Positions 39,939 through 49,653 of a DNA stretch of 64,000 nucleotides are shown piece after piece (the first letter of the stretch is position 1; each line of letters opens with the position of its first letter). This DNA comes from Cnuella takakiae. Lineage in GTDB: Bacteria; Bacteroidota; Bacteroidia; Chitinophagales; Chitinophagaceae. Under the pieces are notes generated by a model. That model did no database searches. It worked only from the letters and a program-made list of their open reading frames with translations, and was not told where the DNA came from. Both the position numbers and the translations under genes were made by a program. Location: assembly GCF_001953305.1 (NCBI RefSeq), contig NZ_MTFE01000010.1:421783-485782 (forward strand), written 5' to 3'.

Positions 39939-40704
39939 CCTTAAACACCGGTGGTCTTTTTTCCAAAAATGCCTGAACGCCTTCCTTGAAATCGGCGGTG
40001 GCACCGGCACGTTGCTGGAGTATTTCTTCGTCGTGCAGCTGGTCTTCGAAATGGTTTTGAAAGGAGCCGTTCAGCGCCTGCTTGGTAAGTGCCAGTCCCC
40101 TGGTGGGCATTTGCGCCAGCACCACCGCCAGCTGCATGCTTTCGGCGGCAAAACTTTCGTCGTTAAAAACTTTATAGATCATGCCGATGCGCTGGGCTTC
40201 TTCGGCGGGTACTTTATCGCCGGTAAGCATCAGGGCCGATGCCTTTTGCCAACCGATCAAACGCGGTAAAAAGAAGGTACCACCGCTGTCGGGTATCAAT
40301 CCTATTTTGGAAAAAGCTTGTATGAAAGATGCCGACTGCGCAGCCACTACAATATCGCAACTGAGGGCAATATTGGCACCGGCACCGGCAGCCACACCGT
40401 TTACGGCAGCCACTACAGGCTTATCGAGCTTGCGGATACGCCGTACAATGGGATTGAAATGCTCGGCGAGGATGGCAGGCAACTTAGGCCCGTTGGGATC
40501 CACCACTTCATTCAAATCCTGACCCGAACTGAAAGCCTTGCCCGCACCGGTAAGGAGCACGGCACGTATGTCTTTGCGTTTCTTGCATTCGTCGAGGTAT
40601 TGCTGCACCGTCAGCGCCATTTCTCGGTTAAATGCATTGTACTGTTCCGGCCGGTTGAGCGTGATGATGCCCACACTATTCGCTACTTCAAAAAGGGCTG
40701 CCAT
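39931..40704 (-). CDS. PaaG-like enoyl-CoA hydratase/isomerase
   Basis: 257 aa crotonase. Oxyanion-hole stretches AGKAFSSGQDLNEV (~55-68) and NGVAAGAGANIALSCDI (~100-116); SKIGLIPDSGGTFFLPRLIG (~133-152), where the Asp of IPDSGG is the catalytic residue of PaaG-type isomerases. The usual reaction is isomerisation of ring-1,2-epoxyphenylacetyl-CoA to the oxepin. Neighbouring paaI- and paaY-like genes support this role, but the ring-epoxidase genes are not in the window. Annotated as PaaG-like. Confidence 0.85.
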   Translation of the reverse strand: MAALFEVANSVGIITLNRPEQYNAFNREMALTVQQYLDECKKRKDIRAVLLTGAGKAFSSGQDLNEVVDPNGPKLPAILAEHFNPIVRRIRKLDKPVVAAVNGVAAGAGANIALSCDIVVAAQSASFIQAFSKIGLIPDSGGTFFLPRLIGWQKASALMLTGDKVPAEEAQRIGMIYKVFNDESFAAESMQLAVVLAQMPTRGLALTKQALNGSFQNHFEDQLHDEEILQQRAGATADFKEGVQAFLEKRPPVFKGE

Positions 40705-40734
40705 GGGGATGGTTTTGGGTTGGCCTAAGATAAG

Positions 40735-40795
40735 AAATGAGCCAATGTGGTAATGAGCTAATTAGCCAATTTGCTAATGTGCTAAGCAGCTAACA
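40735..40795. repeat. 'AATGAGCTAATGTGCTAA' word run
   Basis: Run of GAGCCAATGTGGTAATGAGC/TAATTAGCCAATTTGC/TAATGTGCTAAG words upstream of the PaaG-like gene. The same family recurs as an inverted pair at 51964-52150 and a single run at 57248-57289. Confidence 0.65.
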
Positions 40796-40877
40796 CAGGT
40801 AGTATTGATGCTCTTTTATTAGTGCGGAGGAACAAAATATTTTGACTAATGAAGACAAGAATAATTGCAATGTAACT

Positions 40878-40907
40878 GGTTGTCCGTGGTCTGTTGTCTG
40901 TTGTCCC
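40878..40907. repeat. 'TTGTCCGTGGTCTGTTG' word run
   Basis: GGTTGTCCGTGGTCTGTTG, then TCTGTTGTCCC: reverse-complement form of the GGACAACAGACCACGG family seen at 6031-6080 and 10914-10990. It lies behind the helicase gene. Confidence 0.5.
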
Positions 40908-40949
40908 TTTTAAAAAAGCTACAAGCATCCAAACCCATCGGCACATTAC

Positions 40950-43199
40950 CTACATCTCTCCGCTCAGTTCCTTTTGTTCCAGCCTTGCCAGGTGGCTCAT
41001 CACCGCTTTGATCTCGCCATAGCTGTAATCGTTGCCCAGCCGGGCTTTGAGGGTGCCCAAAGTTTTTTGTTCCACCTTGGCAATGGCCGATAAGATCACG
41101 GGAATTTTATGCCCGGGCACCACATCGTTTACCGATATCTCACCGCTTTCGATATAAGCGGCCAGGTGTCCTTCGATGGTGGATACCGTAAGGTTGCGTT
41201 CGGCGGCAATAGTGGCAATGTCTTTACCGGCACGATACATTTCCAGCGTTATGACCTTGGTTTCTCCTTTCGCCACCTTCTCTTTTGCAGGTGCTGCAGC
41301 TTCAGCCGTTTGTACAGGCACGTGCTTTTTGCGTTGCTCCTCCACAATTTGCAGCAGGGCAATGGCATCCAGCCCCTGCGTCAGTCCTTTTGCGAGGTGC
41401 ACGGCATGTTCAATCGCCCACTTTTTCCGCTCCATGGCTGTGGCCAGTTGCTCCAGGTCCTTACCGTATTTTTTTACCCTTGTTTTAATCCGCCAATGGG
41501 TAGCATGGTCGCGGATAGCCTGCAGCAATCCTTCGTCGAAGGCTTTTACAAAATAGGAGGCAGCCTTTTGAATGCGCTCCGACAGCTGTTGAAAATTGTC
41601 GGCTTCTGCGGTGGGCAGCATGGTTTCGAGCTGCATGATAAAACGCATCCCCACATCCTGTAACTCCTTGCCTTTTACAACCAATGCTTTGGCCCAGGCA
41701 ATGGCCTCTTCCTCGTCGGGAATATTGCGGCCGGCATACGACTCCAGGTGGTTCTGCAGCAGGTCCACCTGCTTGGCCAGCTGAAAGGTAGACAGCAGGG
41801 TTTGGGTGATAAAGAACTTTTGCTCTTCCTGCAACAGCTGCTGCAATTGGGTTTCTTCCAACCCTGACTGCGAAAAATCGTGGATGCGTTCATCGCTGCG
41901 AATGCTGTGTGCCGGAATGCGCGAATACAGCACCATGCCCTTCATATTGGTCAGGCGGCTGAGCGCCACGTATACCTGGCCTGCGGCAAAAGCTTCGCCT
42001 GCATCGATGATGGCTTTTTCAAACGTAAGACCCTGGCTTTTGTGAATGGTGATAGCCCATGCCAGCCGGATGGGATACTGGGTGAAAGATCCCAGTTCTT
42101 CTTCTTCTATTTCGTCGTTTTCGCGATCGTAGGTGTAGCGTATGTTGTGCCAGGTTTCCTTTTCTACCAGCAGCTCGTCCGCTTCGCCCTGGAAGCGCAC
42201 ATAAAGGTCATCGTTTACAATACGGCTAACAGTACCAATTTTACCATTGTAAAAACGGCGCACTTCACCCTTGTCGTTTTTGATGAACATCACCTGGGCG
42301 CCCACTTTCAGCGCCAGGTTTTTCTCCGCCGGAAATGATTTATCGCTGAAATCGCCTTTTACTTCCCCTTCGAAATTGAACACCTTACCCTGGAGCTTTT
42401 GCAACTCGCGCTGGTTGATGGCGTCGGCCTTGGCATTGTGCGAGGTAAGCGTGATATAACTTTCGCCAGCAGGAGGCACAAAGCGCGGATCGTAGTGCTG
42501 GTTCAGCTGGGCCAGGTCGGCACTGGTGGCTTCGTTGTTGCGGATGTTGTTGAGGATGCGGATAAAGTCCGGGTCGCTCTGGCGGTAAATCTTATTAAGT
42601 TCGATGTACACCGGCGGTGCGGCCTGTACGGCAACCGCATCAAAAAAGAAAGGGCTTTTGTAATACTCTTTCAGCACCTGCCACTCGCGCTGGTTCACTA
42701 CGGGTGGCAGCTGGTTGAGGTCGCCGATGTACAACACCTGCACCCCACCAAAAGGGATATGCAAAGCCTGGCGCACATGGCGCAAAATGGTATCTACACA
42801 ATCGAGCATATCGGCCCGCACCATCGACACTTCATCAATCACCAGCAGTTCTATTTCGCGCAGCAGTTCGCGTTTGTTTTTGCTCAGGCGCAGGTTTTTG
42901 AACAGTGTATGCTCGTTGACAATCTCGGTGCCTGTATCGGCCTGTACATACTGCCGCGTAGGCAGGTAGGTACCCATGGGCAGCTGGAAAAAAGAGTGCA
43001 TGGTAACACCGCCGGCATTGATGGCAGCCACACCCGTGGGTGCCACAATGGCGATGTTCTTAAAACTGTTTTCCTTGAGGTAACGCAGAAAAGTTGTCTT
43101 GCCCGTGCCCGCCTTGCCGGTAAGGAAAACGTGCTTGGATGTGTGTTGCACGAAACCTGCCGCCAGGCGAAACATAGTATTGAAATCCGTTCCAGACAT
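40950..43199 (-). CDS. PIF1-like SF1B DNA helicase with C-terminal HTH_40 domain
   Basis: 749 aa from ATG 43199. Walker A GKAGTGKTTFLRYL (~25-38), Walker B LLVIDEVSM (~113-121) and motif III GDLNQLPPVV mark the PIF1/RecD family. Motif V/VI are TIHKSQGLTFEKAIID (~395-410) and VYVALSRLTN. A large linker follows, then EMYRAGKDIATIAAERNLTVSTIEGHL (~650-676), the helix-turn-helix also found behind RecQ helicases. No HRDC-type domain was recognised. The domain combination is common in Bacteroidota. It probably works on replication or repair intermediates. Standing alone, it has a -7-like TACTTTTA box 5 bases upstream of its ATG (43205-43212). Confidence 0.9.
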   Translation of the reverse strand: MSGTDFNTMFRLAAGFVQHTSKHVFLTGKAGTGKTTFLRYLKENSFKNIAIVAPTGVAAINAGGVTMHSFFQLPMGTYLPTRQYVQADTGTEIVNEHTLFKNLRLSKNKRELLREIELLVIDEVSMVRADMLDCVDTILRHVRQALHIPFGGVQVLYIGDLNQLPPVVNQREWQVLKEYYKSPFFFDAVAVQAAPPVYIELNKIYRQSDPDFIRILNNIRNNEATSADLAQLNQHYDPRFVPPAGESYITLTSHNAKADAINQRELQKLQGKVFNFEGEVKGDFSDKSFPAEKNLALKVGAQVMFIKNDKGEVRRFYNGKIGTVSRIVNDDLYVRFQGEADELLVEKETWHNIRYTYDRENDEIEEEELGSFTQYPIRLAWAITIHKSQGLTFEKAIIDAGEAFAAGQVYVALSRLTNMKGMVLYSRIPAHSIRSDERIHDFSQSGLEETQLQQLLQEEQKFFITQTLLSTFQLAKQVDLLQNHLESYAGRNIPDEEEAIAWAKALVVKGKELQDVGMRFIMQLETMLPTAEADNFQQLSERIQKAASYFVKAFDEGLLQAIRDHATHWRIKTRVKKYGKDLEQLATAMERKKWAIEHAVHLAKGLTQGLDAIALLQIVEEQRKKHVPVQTAEAAAPAKEKVAKGETKVITLEMYRAGKDIATIAAERNLTVSTIEGHLAAYIESGEISVNDVVPGHKIPVILSAIAKVEQKTLGTLKARLGNDYSYGEIKAVMSHLARLEQKELSGEM

Positions 43200-43255
43200 G
43201 GCGATAAAAGTACCACGCAATCAGCATTTTAAAGAATAGGGAACTGTGAAAAAAG

Positions 43256-43310
43256 TAAGTGATTGGTGATTAGTGATTAGGTATTGGGAATTGGGTGTTA
43301 GGGTACTGAG
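43256..43310. repeat. 'GATTGGTGATTAGTGATTAGG' type word run
   Basis: GTAAGTGATTGGTGATTAGT then GATTAGGTATTGGGAATTGG words between divergent genes. Related to the GATTATTGATTA family at 57295-57385. Confidence 0.5.
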
Positions 43311-43369
43311 ATGGTGGTACGCTGGCTGAAAGCAAAAGCATTTCTGCCAGCCCTTACCTTTAAAGCTAG

Positions 43370-43395
43370 ATTGTGCACCCGAATTGTGCACCCGA
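43370..43395. repeat. Tandem 13-mer
   Basis: ATTGTGCACCCGA occurs twice in direct tandem (43370-43382 and 43383-43395), then leads into AATCCGAAATCGCAAATCC words. It stands just upstream of the radical SAM start. Confidence 0.8.
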
Positions 43396-43416
43396 AATCC
43401 GAAATCGCAAATCCCT

Positions 43417-44442
43417 ATGTCCGCCCTTTGGAACGACCGGCTCAATTTTCTCTCCAAGCTCACCCTGCGCAGGGTGGCCAACATGACCAAAGTGTGGGCC
43501 AGTTACCATTGTTCGAAGTGGAGCGGAAAGGCGGTACAGTGGGGCATGCCTGTTTCCATTGCCTTTGAACCCACTACTTCCTGCAACCTGCGTTGTCCCG
43601 AATGTCCCAGTGGGTTACGGGCGTTTAGCAGGCCAACCGGAATGTTGCAGCCCCGGTTTTTCCAGGCCACCATCAACGACCTGGCACCTGATATCTCCTA
43701 CCTTGTTTTTTATTTCCAGGGCGAGCCCTACCTCAATCCTGCTTTCCTCGATATGGTGCACTATGCCGCCGCCAAAAAGATTTATACCGCCACCAGCACC
43801 AATGCGCATTACCTGACCGACAGCCTTGCCCGCCGCACCGTGGAAAGCGGGCTGGACCGCCTGGTCATTTCCATCGACGGGGCTACCCAGCAAACCTACC
43901 AGCAGTACCGCGTAGGTGGCAAGTTGGATAAAGTGCTGGAAGGAACGGCCAATATTTTAAAATGGAAAAAAGAACTGGGCAGCAAAACGCCGCTGGTTGT
44001 TTGGCAGTTTTTAGTAGTGCGCCACAATGAACACGAAATCCCGGCCATCAGGCAGATGGCGAAGGAATCAGGCGTAGATGCGGTTTGGTTTAAAACCGCG
44101 CAGGTATACGATTTTGAAAACGATCCCAATGGGCTAATCCCGAACAACAATCAATACAGCCGCTACCGCCGCAATGCATCGGGGCTGATGGTGTTTAAAG
44201 GAAACAACCAGCGGCACTGCTGGCGGTTGTGGCATGCACCGGTTATTACCTGGGATGGCGCGGTGGTGCCCTGTTGTTTTGATAAAGACGCCCAACATAC
44301 CATGGGCAGCCTGCAGCAGCAATCGTTCCGGGAGCTGTGGCAAAGCGGGTTATATCAGAAATTTAGAGCTAAAGTGCTGCGCAGCCGCAGCGAGGTGGAC
44401 ATCTGTACCAATTGCTCGGAAGGCGTGCAGGTGTGGGGATGA
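43417..44442 (+). CDS. Radical SAM protein with SPASM-like C-terminus
   Basis: 341 aa from ATG 43417. Cys cluster in TTSCNLRCPECPSG (CxxxCxxC, ~54-61) binds the SAM-cleaving [4Fe-4S]. DGATQQTYQQYRVGG (~151) is the conserved downstream motif. The C-terminal Cys residues (HCWRLWHAPV, VVPCCFDKDAQH, DICTNCSEG) fit a SPASM-type auxiliary cluster. Such proteins modify peptides, sugars or proteins. No precursor peptide gene was found nearby, so substrate unknown. Confidence 0.87.
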   Translation: MSALWNDRLNFLSKLTLRRVANMTKVWASYHCSKWSGKAVQWGMPVSIAFEPTTSCNLRCPECPSGLRAFSRPTGMLQPRFFQATINDLAPDISYLVFYFQGEPYLNPAFLDMVHYAAAKKIYTATSTNAHYLTDSLARRTVESGLDRLVISIDGATQQTYQQYRVGGKLDKVLEGTANILKWKKELGSKTPLVVWQFLVVRHNEHEIPAIRQMAKESGVDAVWFKTAQVYDFENDPNGLIPNNNQYSRYRRNASGLMVFKGNNQRHCWRLWHAPVITWDGAVVPCCFDKDAQHTMGSLQQQSFRELWQSGLYQKFRAKVLRSRSEVDICTNCSEGVQVWG

Positions 44443-44446
44443 GAGG

Positions 44447-44700
44447 AGCTACAAGCCGCAAGCCGTAAGCTGCAAGTTTTTAGCTTCAAGCTGCAAGGGG
44501 GCCAAATACTGTAATGCGTATTGATTGGAAAGCGTGATGAACAGTTATAATACTTTATCATTCAAAAACGCAACTACAGTTTTTACAACCTTATACATTT
44601 ATGATGTCACCTGTGTTTTAGCTATAAAACTGGCAAGAATACAGGAAATGGTATTACTTGTGGCTTGCAGCTAAAAGCTTGCAGCTAAAAGCTAACAGCT
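44447..44700. repeat. Inverted 'GCTTGCAGCTAAAAGC' word repeat
   Basis: Left arm 44447-44498 (AGCTACAAGCCGCAAGCC, GTAAGCTGCAAG, TTTTTAGCTTCAAGCTGCAAG) and right arm 44657-44700 (CTTGTGGCTTGCAGC, TAAAAGCTTGCAGC, TAAAAGCTAACAGC) are imperfect reverse complements. They enclose about 160 bp of AT-rich DNA with no visible gene. Confidence 0.75.
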
Positions 44701-44726
44701 TTCCCATCCTCATCAACCAACCTGCC

Positions 44727-45833
44727 ATGCCCCAAACCATCACCCATATTTCCCTCTACCGGCTTGATGTGCCGTTGAAAGAGCCTTTTGTCATTTCCCT
44801 TGGTCCCATCGAAACCGTGCAGAACGTAGTGGTATCCATCCACACGACAGAAGGCCTGACCGGCTGGGGCGAGTGCAGCCCTTTTGCTACCATCAACGGC
44901 GAAACGGCGGACACCTGCCTGGTGGTGGGCCGGCTGCTGGCACAAGCCCTTAAGGGCCGCGACGCTTTGGATATTGGCAGCAGTATTACCGCTATGGACA
45001 AGACCATCTGGGCTAATAGTTCCATTAAGAGTGCATTCGACATGGCGCTGCACGATATTGCCGCCCAGGCAGCTGGCCTGCCCTTGTACCGGTTTTTGGG
45101 TGGCGAAGCAAACAAAGAACTATTTACCGACATGACCGTAAGCATTGGGCCTGCGCAAAAGATGGCTGCCGATGCCCTGCGTTTCCAGCAGGCAGGATTT
45201 ACGGTAGTTAAGGTAAAACTGGGTGGTGTGCCCGTTGAGGATGTGGTGCGGATAAAAGCGATCAGGGCGGCGGTAGGCCCTACCTTTCCTTTGCGCATTG
45301 ATGCCAACCAGGGCTGGCCCGATGTCGAAACGGCTCTGGACGTTTTGCAACAACTGACACCTCTCAATATCCAACACTGCGAGGAACCCATACCACGCTG
45401 GCAGTACCAGCACCTGCCTCGCTTGTCGGCGGCGTCACCCATTCCCATAATGGCCGATGAAAGCTGCTGCGGTCCGCATGATGCCGAAAGGCTGATTGGC
45501 ATACAGGCCTGCCCGCTGCTGAATGTAAAACTGGGCAAGGCCGGCGGACTGCGGAAAGCTGCACAAATTGTACAATTGGCTGCCGGTGCCAGAATGGGTA
45601 TGCAGGTGGGAGGTTTTATGGAAAGCCGGCTGGGAATGACGGCTGCGGCCCACCTGGCGCTCACCAGTCCTTTTATCCGCTATTGCGACTTTGATACGCC
45701 GCTGATGTTTGCCGCGGACCCGGTGTTGGAAGGCATCCGGTACGAGGCCGGTGGCAGGGTGGTGGTGCCCGGTCAGCCGGGCCTGGGTGCGGCTCCCGAC
45801 CCCGGTTTTTTACAGGAAGTGACAAAAATTTAA
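44727..45833 (+). CDS. Enolase-superfamily enzyme, dipeptide epimerase-like
   Basis: 368 aa of the MLE subgroup. N-terminal capping domain, then barrel residues: KxK as Lys-Val-Lys in TVVKVKLGG (~160-165), metal ligands Asp in RIDANQGW (~192), Glu in HCEEPI (~219) and Asp in MADES (~245), and Lys in NVKLGKAGG (~268). This set fits L-Ala-D/L-Glu epimerases, which help recycle murein peptides, but related epimerases act on other dipeptides, so the exact substrate is open. Starts at ATG 44727, right after the word repeat. Confidence 0.88.
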   Translation: MPQTITHISLYRLDVPLKEPFVISLGPIETVQNVVVSIHTTEGLTGWGECSPFATINGETADTCLVVGRLLAQALKGRDALDIGSSITAMDKTIWANSSIKSAFDMALHDIAAQAAGLPLYRFLGGEANKELFTDMTVSIGPAQKMAADALRFQQAGFTVVKVKLGGVPVEDVVRIKAIRAAVGPTFPLRIDANQGWPDVETALDVLQQLTPLNIQHCEEPIPRWQYQHLPRLSAASPIPIMADESCCGPHDAERLIGIQACPLLNVKLGKAGGLRKAAQIVQLAAGARMGMQVGGFMESRLGMTAAAHLALTSPFIRYCDFDTPLMFAADPVLEGIRYEAGGRVVVPGQPGLGAAPDPGFLQEVTKI

Positions 45834-45984
45834 TTGCCGGGCCTGTTTCCTGATTTCCAGCCTTTTGACGCCGGCCATGGGCCCCAAAGCGCCGTTTGGT
45901 TGAATATTTTTTTGCATATCAGGGGTTACTTTCTTCCTTTGCAGCGTATTAACCCACAAACACCAACCACCTAAAAGTGCGCAC

Positions 45985-46275
45985 ATGGTAACAAAAACCT
46001 ATTACAAGACTAAGGAATACTGCAAAGTGAAATTCACCTTCAAGGTTGACAATGCAGAAACCGTTGAGATCCTTGGCTTGAACAGTGACTGGGAAAATTC
46101 AATTGTAATGAGCCGCCGCAAAGACGGCACTTTCTCCTGCGAGGTTCCGCTGCCCAAAAACTCCGAACACGAATTCAAATACCGCATCAATGAGCAGCTG
46201 TGGATGAACGAGCCCGAAGCCGATGCGGAAAAGCCCAACGAATTTGGTACCAGCAACAGCGTGATCGTTGTATAA
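45985..46275 (+). CDS. Small isoamylase early-set (CBM48-like) protein
   Basis: 96 aa. The whole protein is one immunoglobulin-like early-set fold: VKFTFKVDNAETVEILGLNSDWENSIVMSRRKDGTFSCEVPLP...EFKYRINEQLWMNEPEAD. Such stand-alone modules bind glycogen-like glucans or AMPK-type partners. Function here unknown. Short spacing to a terminator, no operon partner. Confidence 0.85.
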   Translation: MVTKTYYKTKEYCKVKFTFKVDNAETVEILGLNSDWENSIVMSRRKDGTFSCEVPLPKNSEHEFKYRINEQLWMNEPEADAEKPNEFGTSNSVIVV

Positions 46276-46281
46276 ATAACT

Positions 46282-46313
46282 AAACGGAGGCAGTTATAAG
46301 CTGGCCTCCGTTT
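46282..46313. terminator. Bidirectional rho-independent terminator
   Basis: AAACGGAGGC (46282-46291) and GCCTCCGTTT (46304-46313) stem with 12-base loop and T-rich tail, between the early-set gene (+) and alkA-like gene (-). Confidence 0.85.
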
Positions 46314-46343
46314 TATTTTACCTGGTTGCCGCAATGCTAATGC

Positions 46344-46940
46344 CTATTTATCCTTGTACCGCCACAGGTGCAGGCAGGCATAAGTGCGGTAAGGTTTCCA
46401 GACCTCGGCGATGGCTACCATTTGCTGGCGAAAAGCTTTTTTATTGCTGTCATCCAGCTTGTAGATCTGCTTCATGGCCATCTGTATGCCATAATCATCT
46501 GGCGCAAATACATCTTCCCGGCCAAGGGTAAACATCAGGAGCATCTCTACCGTCCAGCGGCCCACCCCTTTGATTTGGGTGAGCAGGCCAATCAGTTCCT
46601 CATTGTCCATGCTGCGCAGGCGGTCATCGGCAAGGCTATGCTCCTGGAAAAATGCAGCTACATTCAACACATAGTTGGCCTTGGCATTGGACAAACCTAT
46701 TCCGCGCAACACCTCGTGGGGCGTGGCTGCAATTTGCTGCGGCGATGGCTCATTGCCGCCAAACAATTCCAAAAACCTCCGGAACAATACCTCGGCCACC
46801 TTGGTGCTCAGTTGCTGGCTCATGATGGAGGCGCATAGCCGCAGGCAAAAATTGCTGCGCTCCTTAAGCACTACGGGCTCCTGGTTTTGAATGGCCGCTG
46901 CGAGCTGCGGATCACGATTGAGGTGTTCGAGATAGTGCAT
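46344..46940 (-). CDS. DNA-3-methyladenine glycosylase II (AlkA-like)
   Basis: 198 aa HhH-GPD base-excision repair enzyme. The helix-hairpin-helix IKGVGRWTVEMLLMF (~131-145) is followed by the catalytic Asp (FAPDDYGIQ, ~152-158). N-terminal ERSNFCLRLCASIMSQQLSTK is characteristic of AlkA-like members without the N-terminal domain of E. coli AlkA. Removes alkylated purines. Symbol alkA would be by analogy. Confidence 0.88.
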   Translation of the reverse strand: MHYLEHLNRDPQLAAAIQNQEPVVLKERSNFCLRLCASIMSQQLSTKVAEVLFRRFLELFGGNEPSPQQIAATPHEVLRGIGLSNAKANYVLNVAAFFQEHSLADDRLRSMDNEELIGLLTQIKGVGRWTVEMLLMFTLGREDVFAPDDYGIQMAMKQIYKLDDSNKKAFRQQMVAIAEVWKPYRTYACLHLWRYKDK

Positions 46941-46945
46941 GACCG

Positions 46946-47096
46946 AAGGTAGGAGGAAGACAGGAAAGACAGGGAAGAAGGAAAAGACGTTTTCGACAAA
47001 ACAAAAATCCTGTCAGATACCAACACCATAAACCATCTTGATTGGTTTGCTATTTCTTTTCTGTCTTTCCTGTCTCTTCTGACTTTCCCGACCTTT
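46946..47096. repeat. Inverted 'GGAAAGACAGGGAAG' word repeat
   Basis: Left arm 46946-46990 (GGAAGACAGGAAAGACAGGG, AAGAAGGAAAAGACG) and right arm 47056-47096 (CTTTTCTGTCTTTCCTGTC, TCTTCTGACTTTCCCGACC) are reverse complements with mismatches around a 65-bp centre. It occupies the divergent promoter region between the AlkA-like and mnmD genes. Confidence 0.8.
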
Positions 47097-47104
47097 GCAA
47101 CAGA

Positions 47105-47806
47105 ATGAAACGACAGATCATTTTAACTAAAGACGGCTCTCATACAGTGGAAATACCGGAGCTGCAGGTAGCTTACCATTCGCATAATGGCGCATTGCAG
47201 GAGTCGGTGCATGTGTTTATAGAAGCAGGGCTGCGGTTTGTTGCAGGCCATACTGGTCAGGCCAATACCGCCAGTACGCCCCTCCGCATCTTCGAAATGG
47301 GATTCGGCACCGGACTCAATGCTTACCTCACCGCACTGGAAGCCTATAAGCTGCAAATTCCAATTCATTATACTGCCATAGAACCCTACCCCCTCGGCTC
47401 TGAGGAAATTGCGTTGCTCAATTACGCAGCAACAGAAGCAGACCGGGAGTTGTTTTCCCAACTGCACCAGGCACCCTGGCAGGAAGATGTGCCCATCACG
47501 CCACTTTTTACCCTCCACAAGCAGCAAACAGCATTGTTCCAATTCAACATAGCAGCACCCGTTCACCTTATTTACTACGATGCGTTTGCACCCAGCGCCC
47601 AGCCCGAGTTATGGACGGAATCAACTTTCAGCCAACTGCACCGCATGCTGGTTCCGGGTGGTGTGCTGGTTACCTATTGTTCCAAAAGCGTGGTACGCCG
47701 CGCCATGCAGGCGGCCGGTTTTACCGTAACCAAAATACCCGGCCCAAGGGGTAAGCGGGAGATGGTGCGGGCTAGCACCCCCTGTCCCCCTGAAGGGGGA
47801 ACTTAG
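47105..47806 (+). CDS. mnmD: tRNA 5-methylaminomethyl-2-thiouridine methyltransferase MnmD
   Basis: 233 aa SAM-dependent enzyme that finishes the wobble-uridine modification mnm5s2U. FEMGFGTGLNAYLT (~70-83) is the SAM-binding motif I; YYDAFAPSAQPELW (~166-179) and GVLVTYCSKSVVRRAM match the MnmC1 family. Bacteroidota carry MnmD as a separate protein. The last nine residues (TPCPPEGGT) and the TAG are encoded by the terminal inverted repeat of a palindromic element, so the C-terminus was probably altered by its insertion. Frame to 47042 is upstream leader. Confidence 0.93.
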   Translation: MKRQIILTKDGSHTVEIPELQVAYHSHNGALQESVHVFIEAGLRFVAGHTGQANTASTPLRIFEMGFGTGLNAYLTALEAYKLQIPIHYTAIEPYPLGSEEIALLNYAATEADRELFSQLHQAPWQEDVPITPLFTLHKQQTALFQFNIAAPVHLIYYDAFAPSAQPELWTESTFSQLHRMLVPGGVLVTYCSKSVVRRAMQAAGFTVTKIPGPRGKREMVRASTPCPPEGGT

Positions 47807-48032
47807 GCCGGAGTGACCAATCGTATTAGGAGGTGTCCATTAAATTAAGTTTTGATAGGAACGCGGATAGAACAGATATCCGTTTCATCCGTTCTATTCG
47901 CGTTCCTATCCCGAAATCAAATAAATAAACCTATTGTGTTTGATAGAAAACAACAGCGCCCCTCTGCTTAGGAGGGGCGCTGTTCGTATAAGTATGTTTG
48001 ACCTAAGTTCCCCCTTCAGGGGGACAGGGGGT
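47777..48032. mobile_element. 256-bp palindromic MITE-like element, copy 1
   Basis: Ends are a perfect 31-bp inverted repeat (47777-47807 and 48002-48032; core CCCTGAAGGGGGAACTTAGG). Inside are an imperfect 19-bp inverted pair of ATAGGAACGCGGAT words (47855-47873, 47891-47909) and a GC-rich hairpin AACAGCGCCCCTC/GAGGGGCGCTGTT (47952-47964, 47972-47984). No reading frame. It lies between the convergent mnmD and cysS genes. A second copy is at 59292-59567. Confidence 0.85.
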
Positions 48033-48040
48033 AGATGAGG

Positions 48041-49528
<1,488 letters not shown>

Positions 49529-49566
49529 GGTTTCCTGTTTGCTTGTACCCGCCAGGGCGGGGAGGG

Positions 49567-49574
49567 CAAAAGTA
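49567..49574 (-). promoter_or_regulatory. -7 box for cysS
   Basis: TACTTTTG on the minus strand, 38 bases before the cysS ATG, fits TAnnTTTG. Confidence 0.5.
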
Positions 49575-49653
49575 ACTAATGCAGGGCAGAATGGCAGGGG
49601 CGAAACCAAAGCACGAACGGCAGGGCCAGCGCTCCTTTCAACCCCTAAACCCC

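Noticed and set aside
43417-44442. RiPP cluster around the radical SAM protein
   Set aside because: No short precursor-like gene, export peptidase or transporter lies beside it; the neighbours are a helicase and an epimerase.
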